From Blautia sp. (GTDB lineage Bacteria; Bacillota; Clostridia; Lachnospirales; Lachnospiraceae), in contig JARIAQ010000054.1 in assembly GCA_029257775.1 (NCBI GenBank), forward strand, positions 1 through 64,000: DNA of 64,000 bases. Reading direction: 5' to 3'. Under the pieces are notes generated by a model, which saw only the letters and a program-made list of their open reading frames with translations, was not told the origin of the DNA and searched no databases. A program made the translations under genes and the position numbers. The stretch's first letter is position 1. Each line of letters begins with the position of its first letter. Shown here piece by piece: positions 5,803-14,335 of this stretch.

Positions 5803-7431
5803 ATGATTTATCAAAAAGGTTCAAACTTATTTAACGTGGCTATTTATATCAGATTATCACGAGAGGACGGAGATAAGGAAGAAAGCGATAGTGTAGGAAA
5901 TCAGAGAAAACTTTTAACAGAATATGTGAACAAGCATGATGATTTTATCCTATATGATGTTTATATTGACGACGGTTTTACGGGAACGAATTTTAATAGA
6001 CCAGACTTTCATAGAATGATTGCTGACATTGAGGATAACAAGGTAAATTGCGTTGTTGTAAAAGACCTTTCCCGTTTTGGACGAGATTACATTGATACGG
6101 GGCGATATTTGGAAAGAATATTTCCAGAGCTTAATGTTCGTTTTATTTCTGTAACAGATAATATTGATAGTATGAAGCAGGCATACGATATGTTACTTCC
6201 TATTAAAAATATATTCAACGAACAGTATGCCAGAGATATTTCTAATAAAATTCAAGCGACTGTAAAATCAAAGCAGAAAGCTGGAGAATTTATCGGAGCT
6301 TTTACAAGCTATGGTTATAAGAAATCGCCTGCAAACAAGAATAAACTTGTGATTGATGAATATGCGTCCGGAGTTGTGAAACGGGTATTTAGTATGTACG
6401 CACAAGGGATAGGAAAACAGAGCATTGCAAAAATATTAAATGCAGAAGGTATCCTTTGCCCGTCAGAATATAAAAAACTCAACGGCGAAAATTATAAGAA
6501 TTGTAATCGTTTAGAGAAAACTTCCTATTGGACGTATTCAACGGTAAATATCATGTTGAAAAATGAAATGTATATCGGAAACATGATACAAGGGAAGAAA
6601 CATCAGCGTATGAGAAGTAAACAGCGACCAGTTGAGAAAGAAAACTGGATAAGGGTTGAAAATACACATGAACCGATTATAGACCGTCAACTGTGGGATA
6701 AGGTACAAAAACTGCTGACGAAAAAGCATAGGGATATTGATTTAGAAACAAACAAGAATATCTTTGCAGGTTTTATTAAGTGTGGCGATTGTGGTCGGGC
6801 AATGATGAAAAATTTCTGGCGACGTGCTGACGGAAGTAAGTCCTATTCATTCTATTGTGGAACTTATAAAAGAAGTGGAAAAGATTATTGTACTCCGCAT
6901 ACTCTCCCGTTTCAAGTATTGAATGATATTGTGCTGGGAGATTTAAAACAGATTATCCGCAATGTAGAGAACTTGCAGGAACTTGTAAAATCACAATCTT
7001 TCACAGCAACAAAAATCAGAAAATCAACTGACATAGAACTGACAAAGTTAAAAACAGAGCTTGAAAGAGTGAAGAAGCTGAAAAAGTCAATTTATGAAGA
7101 TTACAAAGACGAACTGATTTCTAAAGAAGAATTTCTTTCTTATCGAGAGGACTATCAACAAAAAGAAACGCTTTACTCCAAACAGATTGAAACGCTGGAA
7201 GAAAAGAAAAAAGAAAGTGTAACGGAAGATGTTTTTGAAACACCATGGTTAAGGCGGTTGTTGGAACTGAAAGACATTGAAGAATTAGACAGAGATATTA
7301 TTGTGGAAATGATAGACCAGATAACAGTTTATGAAAACCACAAACTTAAAATCTCATACAACTTCGGAAATGAACTGGAACATTTATTTTCAAGCGTTTA
7401 CTGTGAGGACTTGGAGAAAAAGGCTATCTAA
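5803..7431 (+). CDS. Large serine recombinase, TndX-like integrase/excisionase of the ICE
   Basis: The product has 542 residues, similar to TndX of Tn5397. Domains in order: resolvase catalytic domain (about 11-155) with nucleophile Ser19 in YIRLSREDG and the KDLSRFGRDY motif; recombinase DNA-binding domain (about 170-290); zinc ribbon (about 326-365, CGDCGRAMM and FYCGTYKRSGKDYC); coiled coil (about 395-470); and a C-terminal DUF4368-like end (IVEMIDQITVYENHKLKI). It catalyses insertion and excision at short att sites. It is the last gene of the element and ends about 70 bp before chromosomal sequence. All visible catalytic parts are intact. Confidence 0.95.
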   Translation: MIYQKGSNLFNVAIYIRLSREDGDKEESDSVGNQRKLLTEYVNKHDDFILYDVYIDDGFTGTNFNRPDFHRMIADIEDNKVNCVVVKDLSRFGRDYIDTGRYLERIFPELNVRFISVTDNIDSMKQAYDMLLPIKNIFNEQYARDISNKIQATVKSKQKAGEFIGAFTSYGYKKSPANKNKLVIDEYASGVVKRVFSMYAQGIGKQSIAKILNAEGILCPSEYKKLNGENYKNCNRLEKTSYWTYSTVNIMLKNEMYIGNMIQGKKHQRMRSKQRPVEKENWIRVENTHEPIIDRQLWDKVQKLLTKKHRDIDLETNKNIFAGFIKCGDCGRAMMKNFWRRADGSKSYSFYCGTYKRSGKDYCTPHTLPFQVLNDIVLGDLKQIIRNVENLQELVKSQSFTATKIRKSTDIELTKLKTELERVKKLKKSIYEDYKDELISKEEFLSYREDYQQKETLYSKQIETLEEKKKESVTEDVFETPWLRRLLELKDIEELDRDIIVEMIDQITVYENHKLKISYNFGNELEHLFSSVYCEDLEKKAI

Positions 7432-7505
7432 TCTCAATACATTTCTAACTCCCCATAGATATTGGGGAATACATATCACAATTTGCGTAAACTACAACCA
7501 GCACA
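7432..7505. other. Right attachment region of the ICE (attR, approximate)
   Basis: Upstream of about 7497 the sequence is not amidase-like; from the GCACATGGGGG bases onward it encodes the conserved AHGG motif of the amidase. The crossover therefore lies close to 7495-7505. The core dinucleotide cannot be named without the left end or an empty site; GA is the known TndX core. An imperfect inverted repeat CCCCATAGATATTGGGG (7451-7467) lies within the recombinase-side arm and may be a binding site. Confidence 0.6.
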
Positions 7506-8265
7506 TGGGGGTGCCGATTTTGGTGCTACTTATAACGGCAGAAAGGAAAAAGATGACAACTTGGATTTAGCTTTGGCAGTAGGTAACATACTATCTCAAC
7601 GTGGTATTCATGTAATTTATACTCGCACTACAGATGTATATCAGACGCCTTTTGAAAAGGCTGCCATAGCTAATGAATCCGATGCTGATTTTTTCATTTC
7701 CTTTCATCGTAATTCCAGTCCCGAATCCAATCAATATGAAGGCATCGAAACTTTAGTATACGACAAATCTGGTCAAAAATTAGATATGGCGGAAAATATA
7801 AACGGCGCTCTAGGAGAACTGGGTTTTCGTGAAATTGGTGTAAAATCACGCCCCGGTCTTGTGGTCCTCAGACGTACAAAAATGCCTGCCGTCTTAATTG
7901 AAACAGGATTTCTCAATACCGATAATGATAATGAACGTTTTGATACACAATTTTCCCAAATTGCGCAATCCATTTCCTCCGCAATTTTAGGAACTCTCGA
8001 TGAAGAAAGTTTAGAAAATAAACCAGAATCTCAAAATAATTTCTATCGTGTGCAAACAGGTAGCTTTCAAAACAAAGAGTATGCTAATAACATGCTCTAT
8101 ACACTACAAGATCAAGGATTTCCTGCTTTTCTTTTATATGAAGACGGAGTATTCAAAGTTCAAGTAGGCGCATACAAAAATCTGGCAAATGCAATAAAAA
8201 TGGAAAAAGCACTTAGAAAATCTGGTTACAGCACTTGGATTGTTTCTGCTCCTGCATCTTATTAA
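7462..8265 (+). CDS. N-acetylmuramoyl-L-alanine amidase with SPOR domain, 5' end displaced by the ICE
   Basis: The native gene starts upstream with a strand before DxAHGG, which is missing. From the AHGGADFGATYNGRKEKDDN motif on, the Amidase_3 domain is complete: first zinc His in AHGG, second His in FISFHRNSS, catalytic Glu in VLIETGF. A SPOR domain (FYRVQTGSFQNKEYA, VFKVQVGAYKN) follows from about residue 190 and would bind denuded septal glycan. The open frame runs 5' to a TTG at 7462 encoded by element sequence, with no ribosome site, so it may be poorly made or lack the first core strand. The gene is probably inactive while the ICE is integrated and restored on excision. Confidence 0.8.
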   Translation: MGNTYHNLRKLQPAHGGADFGATYNGRKEKDDNLDLALAVGNILSQRGIHVIYTRTTDVYQTPFEKAAIANESDADFFISFHRNSSPESNQYEGIETLVYDKSGQKLDMAENINGALGELGFREIGVKSRPGLVVLRRTKMPAVLIETGFLNTDNDNERFDTQFSQIAQSISSAILGTLDEESLENKPESQNNFYRVQTGSFQNKEYANNMLYTLQDQGFPAFLLYEDGVFKVQVGAYKNLANAIKMEKALRKSGYSTWIVSAPASY

Positions 8266-8269
8266 AATT

Positions 8270-8318
8270 AAAAGAAGATTTATAGATTTCTCTTTGAACT
8301 ATCTATAAATCTTCTTTT
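8270..8318. terminator. Bidirectional terminator between the amidase and mgsA
   Basis: AAAAGAAGATTTATAGAT and ATCTATAAATCTTCTTTT form an 18-bp perfect stem with a 13-base loop. It sits between convergent genes and provides T-tracts on both strands. Confidence 0.85.
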
Positions 8319-8329
8319 GATATACTTAT

Positions 8330-8803
8330 TTACATAGACTCTGCTCTATCTTCTACATTTTTATTAAAGTTAATTACTTCGTGATCATACTCTGTATCCA
8401 TATAAATAGACTTAATCATAAAATCCGCAGTTGCTTTATTTACTGCCATAGGAATATCGTACACCTGAGCAATTCGCATCAAGGCTTTTACATCTGGATC
8501 ATGAGGCTGTGCAGTTAAAGGATCAGAGAAAAAAACAATAAAGTCAATGACTCCTTCTACAATTTTGGCTCCAATCTGCTGATCTCCTCCAAGGGGACCA
8601 CTATTATACCCCTTTATACAAAGTCCTGCTTTATCCGCAATCAATCTAGAAGTTGTACCTGTTCCATATAAATTATGTTGTTTCAAAATATCATAATTTT
8701 CTTTACACCACTGAATGAGTTTCTTTTTTTCATTATCATGAGCAATCAATGCTATATTTTTTTTCTTTCCAATAGTAAATGTTACATATTCATTTGTTAT
8801 CAT
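8330..8803 (-). CDS. mgsA: Methylglyoxal synthase
   Basis: The product has 157 residues. It converts dihydroxyacetone phosphate to methylglyoxal and phosphate, a cytosolic bypass that relieves sugar-phosphate build-up. Diagnostic motifs are present: LIAHDNEKKKLI near the start, GTGTTSRLI (phosphate binding), GYNSGPLGGDQQIGA, and FFSDPLTAQPHDPDVKALMR containing the catalytic Asp and the phosphate ligands. The last motif VYDIPMAVNKATADFMI is also typical. An AAAGGCGG site precedes the ATG. It is transcribed divergently from the lipid kinase gene. Confidence 0.95.
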   Translation of the reverse strand: MITNEYVTFTIGKKKNIALIAHDNEKKKLIQWCKENYDILKQHNLYGTGTTSRLIADKAGLCIKGYNSGPLGGDQQIGAKIVEGVIDFIVFFSDPLTAQPHDPDVKALMRIAQVYDIPMAVNKATADFMIKSIYMDTEYDHEVINFNKNVEDRAESM

Positions 8804-8843
8804 TCAAAAGACCGCCTTTCTGAATTATTTTCATTTCCTGCTC

Positions 8844-8872
8844 AGTTTATCATATTTTCCTTGTTCTCTCAA
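8844..8872 (-). promoter_or_regulatory. mgsA promoter
   Basis: Minus strand: TTGAGA (8867-8872), 17-bp spacer, TAAACT (8844-8849). Its -35 box lies directly beside the -35 box of the divergent promoter, so the two sites overlap. Confidence 0.5.
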
Positions 8873-8889
8873 CGTGAAACTGCTACAAT
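8861..8889 (+). promoter_or_regulatory. Lipid kinase promoter
   Basis: TTGTTC (8861-8866), 17-bp spacer, TACAAT (8884-8889), about 35 bp before the lipid kinase ATG. It overlaps the mgsA promoter, so the polymerase may occupy only one at a time. Confidence 0.55.
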
Positions 8890-8923
8890 GTAACCACAAC
8901 AAAAGAAAAAGTAGGTAAAATAC

Positions 8924-9847
8924 ATGTATTACTTTATTATAAATCCTCATTCAAAATCTGGATATGGTATGTCTATATGGAAAAAAGCCGAAGTTATTTT
9001 AAAAGAAAGGAAGATTTCTTATATATCCTATTTTACCCAGTATACTGGTCATGCACAACAGTTAGCAAAAGAAATCGCTCTACTCTGTCGCCCTTGCACA
9101 CTTAGCGTACTAGGCGGCGATGGAACATTAAATGAAGTAATAAATGGACTGATGCAAACTGATTTTTCTCATATTACACTGGGATATATTCCCACTGGTT
9201 CTGGGAATGATTTTGCAAGAGCTTTAGGTCTTCCCTGTGATGTGGAACAGTGTATAGAAATGATTTTAGCTCCATCCAAATATACTACTGTAGATATAGG
9301 GCTAGCACACACAAAGGATGTTTCCCGCTATTTTCTTGTAAGCAGTGGTATTGGTTACGATGCGGATATCTGTCGTAATGTTATGGCTTCTCCACTAAAA
9401 AAGATAATGAATAAGATTCATCTGGGAAAACTAACTTATGTTCTAATTGCTTTAAAACTGTTAATTCAATATAAATCATGCCCTGTTTCTGTTCGTATCG
9501 ACAAAAAAGAAAAGACTTCCCTATCTAAGTTCCTGTTCATTACAGGTATGAACACTCCCTATGAAGGGGGTGGCGTGAAATTTTGTCCAGATGCTAACTT
9601 TCAAGACAACCTGTTAAATATCTGTATGATTGGAAATTTACCAAAACTAAAAATATTAGCTCTTTTTCCCACTGCTTTTCTAGGAAAACATGGGCATTTT
9701 CATGGTGTTACTCTTACTAAATGCAATCGAATAGATATTTCTAGCAAATCTCGTCTACCTATCCACTGCGATGGAGAGTCCATGGGAATTGCAGATCATT
9801 TAACCTTACAATCTACACAGAAACAAATTAACGTTATTCTTAAATAA
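8924..9847 (+). CDS. Diacylglycerol/lipid kinase (DagK catalytic family)
   Basis: The product has 307 residues, the usual size of YegS/BmrU/DgkB-type lipid kinases. It shows IINPHSKSGYG (nucleotide-binding start), the signature LGGDGTLNEVINGL and PTGSGNDFARALGLP, then a C-terminal beta-sandwich domain with HCDGESMG. These enzymes transfer phosphate from ATP to diacylglycerol or related lipids at the membrane. The glycerophosphodiesterase gene follows 16 bp later, which supports a role in lipid turnover. The exact lipid substrate cannot be read from the sequence. Confidence 0.9.
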   Translation: MYYFIINPHSKSGYGMSIWKKAEVILKERKISYISYFTQYTGHAQQLAKEIALLCRPCTLSVLGGDGTLNEVINGLMQTDFSHITLGYIPTGSGNDFARALGLPCDVEQCIEMILAPSKYTTVDIGLAHTKDVSRYFLVSSGIGYDADICRNVMASPLKKIMNKIHLGKLTYVLIALKLLIQYKSCPVSVRIDKKEKTSLSKFLFITGMNTPYEGGGVKFCPDANFQDNLLNICMIGNLPKLKILALFPTAFLGKHGHFHGVTLTKCNRIDISSKSRLPIHCDGESMGIADHLTLQSTQKQINVILK

Positions 9848-9863
9848 GAAACAGGTGAAAAAT

Positions 9864-10688
9864 ATGGAAAAAATACTACTGATTTTTCTTTTTCTGCTGT
9901 GCATCTATATTTTAGGAACAATGCCTCGATTTTCACGAAAAAAAGAAACTCAGACTTTTTGTCATTGTCTCTTTGCACACAGAGGATTATTCTCTCCCAA
10001 TCAACGTATTCCTGAAAATTCTATAACGGCCTTTCAAGAAGCTGTTCAACATGGTTATGGTATTGAACTTGATATTCAACGAACAAAAGATAATAAAATT
10101 GTAGTTTTTCACGACCACACTCTGACACGTATGTGTGGCATTGATCTTCCTGTTTGTGAACTAACTTATAAGGAATTACAAAAGTTTACACTAATGAATT
10201 CAAAAGAAAAAATTCCTCTTTTACAAGATGTTTTAAATCTTGTAAAAGGACAAGTTCCCTTGCTAATTGAGATTAAACTTCCTACCATAAAAACACTTAC
10301 TTGCCGTCTGGCAGATGAACTATTACAAAATTATTCTGGCAACTATTGCATTGAATCCTTTAACCCACTAGCTTTACGCTGGTATAAAAAGAACCACAGA
10401 GAAATTATTAGAGGGCAACTTTCTGCTAATCTTACACGCCCTGTTGCTGAAGGTGGATATTTTTTAAGTTTTCTTGTAAAATATCTACTGTTAAACTTTT
10501 TAGGGAAACCCGATTTTATTTCTTATTGTTATAAAGATCAACATAACATCAGTTTTTTACTACAAAAATATATTTACAAAACACCTGTGTTTGCGTGGAC
10601 TGTACGCTCCTCTATTGTGTTTAAAAAACAAAAAGAATTTTTTGATTCTATTATTTTTGATAGTTTTATACCTGGAAAGGATTATTAA
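9864..10688 (+). CDS. Glycerophosphodiester phosphodiesterase
   Basis: The product has 274 residues. An N-terminal membrane anchor (LLIFLFLLCIYILG) is followed by the GDPD TIM-barrel. Active-site motifs are FAHRGLFSPNQRIPENS (HRG and the ENS pair), ELDIQRTKDNKIVVFHDHTL (ELD and HD), LIEIKL and ESFNP. It hydrolyses glycerophosphodiesters to glycerol-3-phosphate and an alcohol, probably on the outer face of the membrane or just inside it. The ATG at 9864 is preferred, with AGGTG upstream; a GTG at 9855 would add three residues. It is probably in an operon with the lipid kinase. Confidence 0.9.
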   Translation: MEKILLIFLFLLCIYILGTMPRFSRKKETQTFCHCLFAHRGLFSPNQRIPENSITAFQEAVQHGYGIELDIQRTKDNKIVVFHDHTLTRMCGIDLPVCELTYKELQKFTLMNSKEKIPLLQDVLNLVKGQVPLLIEIKLPTIKTLTCRLADELLQNYSGNYCIESFNPLALRWYKKNHREIIRGQLSANLTRPVAEGGYFLSFLVKYLLLNFLGKPDFISYCYKDQHNISFLLQKYIYKTPVFAWTVRSSIVFKKQKEFFDSIIFDSFIPGKDY

Positions 10689-10771
10689 ACCAAAAGAACC
10701 AAAAGATTTTTTTAATATTTCTCTAATAAGATAAATATATTCTTTAATTTATTAAACAACTGTAAACTACA

Positions 10772-10800
10772 TTGTTATCCTATATTTGCTATGCTATAAT
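10772..10800 (+). promoter_or_regulatory. Promoter of the PAP2-like gene
   Basis: TTGTTA (10772-10777), 17-bp spacer, TATAAT (10795-10800) with an extended TGC element directly before it. Confidence 0.7.
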
Positions 10801-10845
10801 AGCACAAAGAATGTTATGAATATTCCGAAAAGGTGAGGTGTGATT

Positions 10846-11490
10846 TTGGAATCTCTAAAAAAATATAAACATACTTGGATTATACCTGTTTATGGTATTT
10901 TATACATGCTTGCTTTCCAATATGTAGAGCAACGAAATGTTCCTATTAATATTATTCACATGAAATTTGATGATTATATCCCCTTTTGTGAATATTTTAT
11001 TATTCCCTATTTTCTATGGTTTGCATATGTTGCCGTAACCGTATTTTTCTTTGCATTTATTAATAAAAACAAGCAAGAATACTGGCAGTTTATTTTAACA
11101 TTGGGAATAGGAATGACTCTATTCATTTTAATTTCTCTCATTTATCCCAATGGGCAAAATTTAAGACCTAAGTTAACTGGGGATAGTATTTTCATTCAAT
11201 TAGTACAATATCTTTATACTATTGATACCCCAACTAACATTTTACCCAGCATTCATGTTTTTAACTCTGTTGCCTGTTGTATTGCCATTTTTCAACATAA
11301 ACCTTTCCAAAAGTGCAAAGCATTGCTTACCGGCACTGCAATTTTAACCACATTAATCGTTATGGCTACTGTATTCTTAAAACAGCACACTTTAATTGAT
11401 GTTATTGCAGCACTAACACTTAACATTATCTGCTTTCAATTTCTTTATAAACCCAAGGCTGTACATGCAGAAAACCCTGCACAAATCTAA
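10846..11490 (+). CDS. PAP2-like membrane phosphatase family protein
   Basis: The product has 214 residues with about six membrane helices. PAP2-like motifs appear late: LPSIHVFNS matches the PSxH second motif, and LKQHTLIDVIAA matches the third (H-x3-D) motif. The first KxxxxxxRP motif is poorly kept (PNGQNLRPKL is the likely equivalent). Such proteins dephosphorylate or transfer phospho-lipid headgroups at the membrane. The TTG at 10846 is chosen because AGGTGAGG lies at good distance; a GTG at 10840 overlaps that site. Substrate unknown. Confidence 0.75.
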   Translation: MESLKKYKHTWIIPVYGILYMLAFQYVEQRNVPINIIHMKFDDYIPFCEYFIIPYFLWFAYVAVTVFFFAFINKNKQEYWQFILTLGIGMTLFILISLIYPNGQNLRPKLTGDSIFIQLVQYLYTIDTPTNILPSIHVFNSVACCIAIFQHKPFQKCKALLTGTAILTTLIVMATVFLKQHTLIDVIAALTLNIICFQFLYKPKAVHAENPAQI

Positions 11491-11495
11491 AAAAT

Positions 11496-11546
11496 AAAAT
11501 CTGTCACATAAAACTGTTTAAATTCAGCGTTATGTGACAGATTTTT
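11496..11546. terminator. Bidirectional terminator between the PAP2-like gene and the glycosyltransferase gene
   Basis: AAAATCTGTCACATAA and TTATGTGACAGATTTT form a 16-bp stem with a T-rich 3' side on both strands. It ends the long leftward glp-mutY operon. Confidence 0.9.
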
Positions 11547-11548
11547 TA

Positions 11549-12565
11549 TTAATTAAATCCATAAAATTTCTGAGCTACTTTATATAATGCAACAGAAAGA
11601 CGTCTTCCACTCCCACCTGGAAGATTAACACCTCTTCCCAAAATACTCATATATAGCTTTCGATAAATTCGAACATCTGCATTTTTCAAATATCTCCAAA
11701 GTTCTTTTTTCTTTTCTAAATTTTCCTCTGTACCTGAACGGATTAACATAATGGATGACACGGCCATGATAATATCCAAATATTTCAGCATGTATCTTCG
11801 GGCATTTTTATCCGTAATTTTTTCTTCAGAAATAATATCAATCATTAAACGATTTACTAACAATTGCTGATCAATACGGCCAATCATAACTTTTTCATTA
11901 ACTGATTGATCATTTCTTCCGATAAAGTAACGATAAAAATTCACGTCCATATAATACATAGTTTTTACATACGGCAATGGCTTATACACAAAAATATTGT
12001 CTACATAAAAAGTATGTTTCGGCAACTCTAATTTGCATTCTTTTAACAACCCTGTTCTATAAATAACAGAGTGCATTAAAATATACTTGCCTATAGGCAT
12101 TCTACCCATTTCTTTCCATGTAAAAACTTTATTTTCGGGCATATAATTTTTATATTTCATTACCTTTTTGTGCTTTGCGCCCTGCTTCTCATATACAAAG
12201 TTACTAATCATCATATCCAAAGTTTCTGGACCTGCAATTAATTCTAACAGCTTATCAAGAATTGCTTGGTAAGCTTCTTTATTTACCCAGTCATCGCTAT
12301 CTACAACTTTAAAATAAAATCCTGTAGCATTTCGAAGTCCAGCATTTACAGCTTCTCCATGACCTCCATTCTCTTGATGAATGGCTTTTACAATATTCGG
12401 ATACTTTGTGGCATATTCATCTGCAATCATTGCAGTATCATCTTTTGAACCATCATCAACAATTAAAATTTCCACTAATTCTCCACCCTCTAAAAGAGAG
12501 TCGATACAATTTCTCATATAATCCTGTGAGTTGTAACAAGGCACAGCAATAGATAATAACTTCAT
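11549..12565 (-). CDS. Family 2 glycosyltransferase
   Basis: The product has 338 residues. The N-terminal GT-A domain begins LLSIAVPCYNSQDYMRNCID and carries IVDDGSKDDT (nucleotide-sugar binding), HQENGGHGEAVNAG and the DxD-like VVDSDDWV. The C-terminal part is helical and lacks membrane spans. It probably adds a sugar to a cell-surface polymer. Its start codon directly follows the mutY stop (TAG-ATG), so it is translationally coupled and is the last gene of the leftward operon. Donor and acceptor are unknown. Confidence 0.85.
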   Translation of the reverse strand: MKLLSIAVPCYNSQDYMRNCIDSLLEGGELVEILIVDDGSKDDTAMIADEYATKYPNIVKAIHQENGGHGEAVNAGLRNATGFYFKVVDSDDWVNKEAYQAILDKLLELIAGPETLDMMISNFVYEKQGAKHKKVMKYKNYMPENKVFTWKEMGRMPIGKYILMHSVIYRTGLLKECKLELPKHTFYVDNIFVYKPLPYVKTMYYMDVNFYRYFIGRNDQSVNEKVMIGRIDQQLLVNRLMIDIISEEKITDKNARRYMLKYLDIIMAVSSIMLIRSGTEENLEKKKELWRYLKNADVRIYRKLYMSILGRGVNLPGGSGRRLSVALYKVAQKFYGFN

Positions 12566-13618
12566 CTAAAAGTCCTCCTCAATGTACTTTCTATATGCTG
12601 AAAACGCAGATGGAATAGGATATTTCTTTTTTGAATTTTTTCTATCTACAAATATCACTTCACCCACCTGCTTTTCTTCTGTAGATGCTACTTTTATAAG
12701 GTACCCCTTCATTCGCCATTCTACATGGGAAAAAATATGTTTTGAATTTCCTATTTCTTTAATATAAACAGGCATCAATTTCATATCTTCTACACAATGA
12801 ATAGCCTCCTCCTGTGTTAAATATCCAGATTTATTAGGGAACTCATAAAGTCCTGGTAAAAGCCCATGATCAGAACGTTTTTGTATGGCAAATTCTTGTC
12901 CATTCTGAATAAGGAATATGGTTTTTTCTTCTACTTTTCTAGGTTTTTTGGCCGCTTTTTTTGGATATTCTAAAACTTTGTTATGTGCTTTTGCCATACA
13001 AAAATTCGCCACAGGACAAGATTCACATTTTGCCATCCCATTTGGTACACATACCATCGCCCCCAATTCCATTAAACTTTGATTAAAAGCCCCCGGAACA
13101 TTCAAAGGCATAATTTTATCCAGCTTTTTCTCTATGTCTCTTTTTGTAGACTGCTTTAAAATATCAGAAGAATCCTCTGTAATTCTGGTAATTACACGAA
13201 GCACATTCCCATCTACTGCAGGTTTTGGAATACCATAAGCAATAGATCCAATAGCTCCGGCTGTATAGCTTCCAATCCCCGAAAGACTTAATAATGCTTC
13301 ATAATCAGCAGGTAACTCTCCATTATATTTTTCCATAACAACTCTAGCTGCCTTTTGCATATTTTTCACTCGATTATAATACCCTAAACCTTCCCACAGT
13401 TTTAACAATCGCTCCTCTGGACACTCTGCCAAATCCTGAATGTTGGGTAATGCATCTATAAATCTTGCATAATAATCTTTCACAGCCTCCACTCTGGTCT
13501 GCTGAAGCATAATCTCTGAAATCCACACATGATACGGTGTCGGATCTTCTCTCCAAGGTAGACTTCTCTTATTTTCTTCATACCAAATTAATAAAGGCTC
13601 TACAATCTGCTCTAACAT
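12566..13618 (-). CDS. mutY: A/G-specific adenine glycosylase MutY
   Basis: The product has 350 residues, the usual length. It removes adenine mispaired with 8-oxoguanine. Seen: SLPWREDPTPYHVWISEIML, QQTRVE with the catalytic Glu, the helix-hairpin-helix LSGIGSYTAGAI, the catalytic Asp in AVDGNVLRV, and the iron-sulfur ligands C-x6-C-x2-C-x5-C in CVPNGMAKCESCPVANFC. The C-terminal part (about 225-350) is the NUDIX-like domain that recognises 8-oxoG. It lies between sfsA and the glycosyltransferase in the same direction. Confidence 0.95.
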   Translation of the reverse strand: MLEQIVEPLLIWYEENKRSLPWREDPTPYHVWISEIMLQQTRVEAVKDYYARFIDALPNIQDLAECPEERLLKLWEGLGYYNRVKNMQKAARVVMEKYNGELPADYEALLSLSGIGSYTAGAIGSIAYGIPKPAVDGNVLRVITRITEDSSDILKQSTKRDIEKKLDKIMPLNVPGAFNQSLMELGAMVCVPNGMAKCESCPVANFCMAKAHNKVLEYPKKAAKKPRKVEEKTIFLIQNGQEFAIQKRSDHGLLPGLYEFPNKSGYLTQEEAIHCVEDMKLMPVYIKEIGNSKHIFSHVEWRMKGYLIKVASTEEKQVGEVIFVDRKNSKKKYPIPSAFSAYRKYIEEDF

Positions 13619-13651
13619 ATTTGCTCCTGGATGTTTTCTTTTTTAGTATAT

Positions 13652-14335
13652 TTACTCTAAATAAACCCTAACAGGTTTTGCAAGATTTATCAAGTCTTTT
13701 CTTACAACACAATTGTATGCGAGAATATGCACTCCCTCTTTTTCTGCTTCTTTCAGGGCCTGAGCAAATTCTGGGTGTGTCTCATAATTAGGCTCAAAAT
13801 AAGACACATTTTCCATTTGAATCACAAACATCAAGTATGCTTCATATCCGTCTTTTATACATTTTATCAATTCATAAATATGTTTTACTCCTCGCTGTGT
13901 AGGTGCATCAGGAAATCTTACAACACCTTTTTCTTCTAATGTAACACCTTTTATCTCCATGAAAATTTTTCTTTCTCCACTCTCTATATATAAATCAAAA
14001 CGAGAATTTCCATATACAACTTCACGTCGGACTTTTGCTTCCGAGCCAAAAAGATTTCCTTCTTTTAACCATTCCTCTACAACTTTATTAGGAATTTGCG
14101 AGTCCATATTTATAAGACGATCCCCTTTTTTTACACCAATTAAATCATACTTTGTTTTTCGATTTGGATTATCACTTTTTTCTAAAAAAACAAGGGCGCC
14201 AGGAACCAATAATTCCCCACAGCGCCCTGTATTTTTCACATGACAGACTTCTTCTTTTCCGTTTATTTCTACATGAGCAATAAATCGATTTGGACGTTTC
14301 TTAAAAATTCCCTGTTCTACCTTACTATACCTCAT
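13652..14335 (-). CDS. sfsA: SfsA family DNA-binding/nuclease protein
   Basis: The product has 227 residues, as usual for SfsA. Motifs: KRPNRFIAHVEINGKEEVCH, NTGRCGELLVPG, RLINMDSQIPN, SRFDLYIE and FMEIKGVTLEEKG (the nuclease-like D-ExK core), FPDAPTQRGVKH. SfsA was named as a sugar fermentation stimulation protein and has an OB-fold plus a PD-(D/E)xK-like nuclease fold; its cellular job is not settled. It overlaps the upstream HAD gene by 11 bp, so it is in the same operon. Confidence 0.93.
   Translation of the reverse strand: MRYSKVEQGIFKKRPNRFIAHVEINGKEEVCHVKNTGRCGELLVPGALVFLEKSDNPNRKTKYDLIGVKKGDRLINMDSQIPNKVVEEWLKEGNLFGSEAKVRREVVYGNSRFDLYIESGERKIFMEIKGVTLEEKGVVRFPDAPTQRGVKHIYELIKCIKDGYEAYLMFVIQMENVSYFEPNYETHPEFAQALKEAEKEGVHILAYNCVVRKDLINLAKPVRVYLE

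Larger units (their letters stand above)
1..7500 (+). mobile_element. Right part of a Tn916/Tn5397-like integrative conjugative element
   Basis: The left edge of the window lies inside the element. Backbone genes in Tn916 order are an orf14-type NlpC/P60 tail, orf13/TcpC, an orf7-type sigma factor and an orf8-type protein. A TnpW-like ORF and a TndX-like serine recombinase stand where Tn916 has xis and int, as in Tn5397. tet(M) is absent; other cargo occupies positions 1031 to 4238. The right end must lie between the recombinase stop (7431) and the amidase HGG codons (about 7501), because the amidase reading frame is recognisable only from there. The exact junction cannot be set without the left end. 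The MerR cargo segment is visibly more AT-rich than the backbone. Confidence 0.85.

Noticed and set aside
7331..7570. Plus-strand frame spanning the ICE/amidase junction
   Set aside because: It runs out of frame through the end of the recombinase gene and the start of the amidase; no coding signal.
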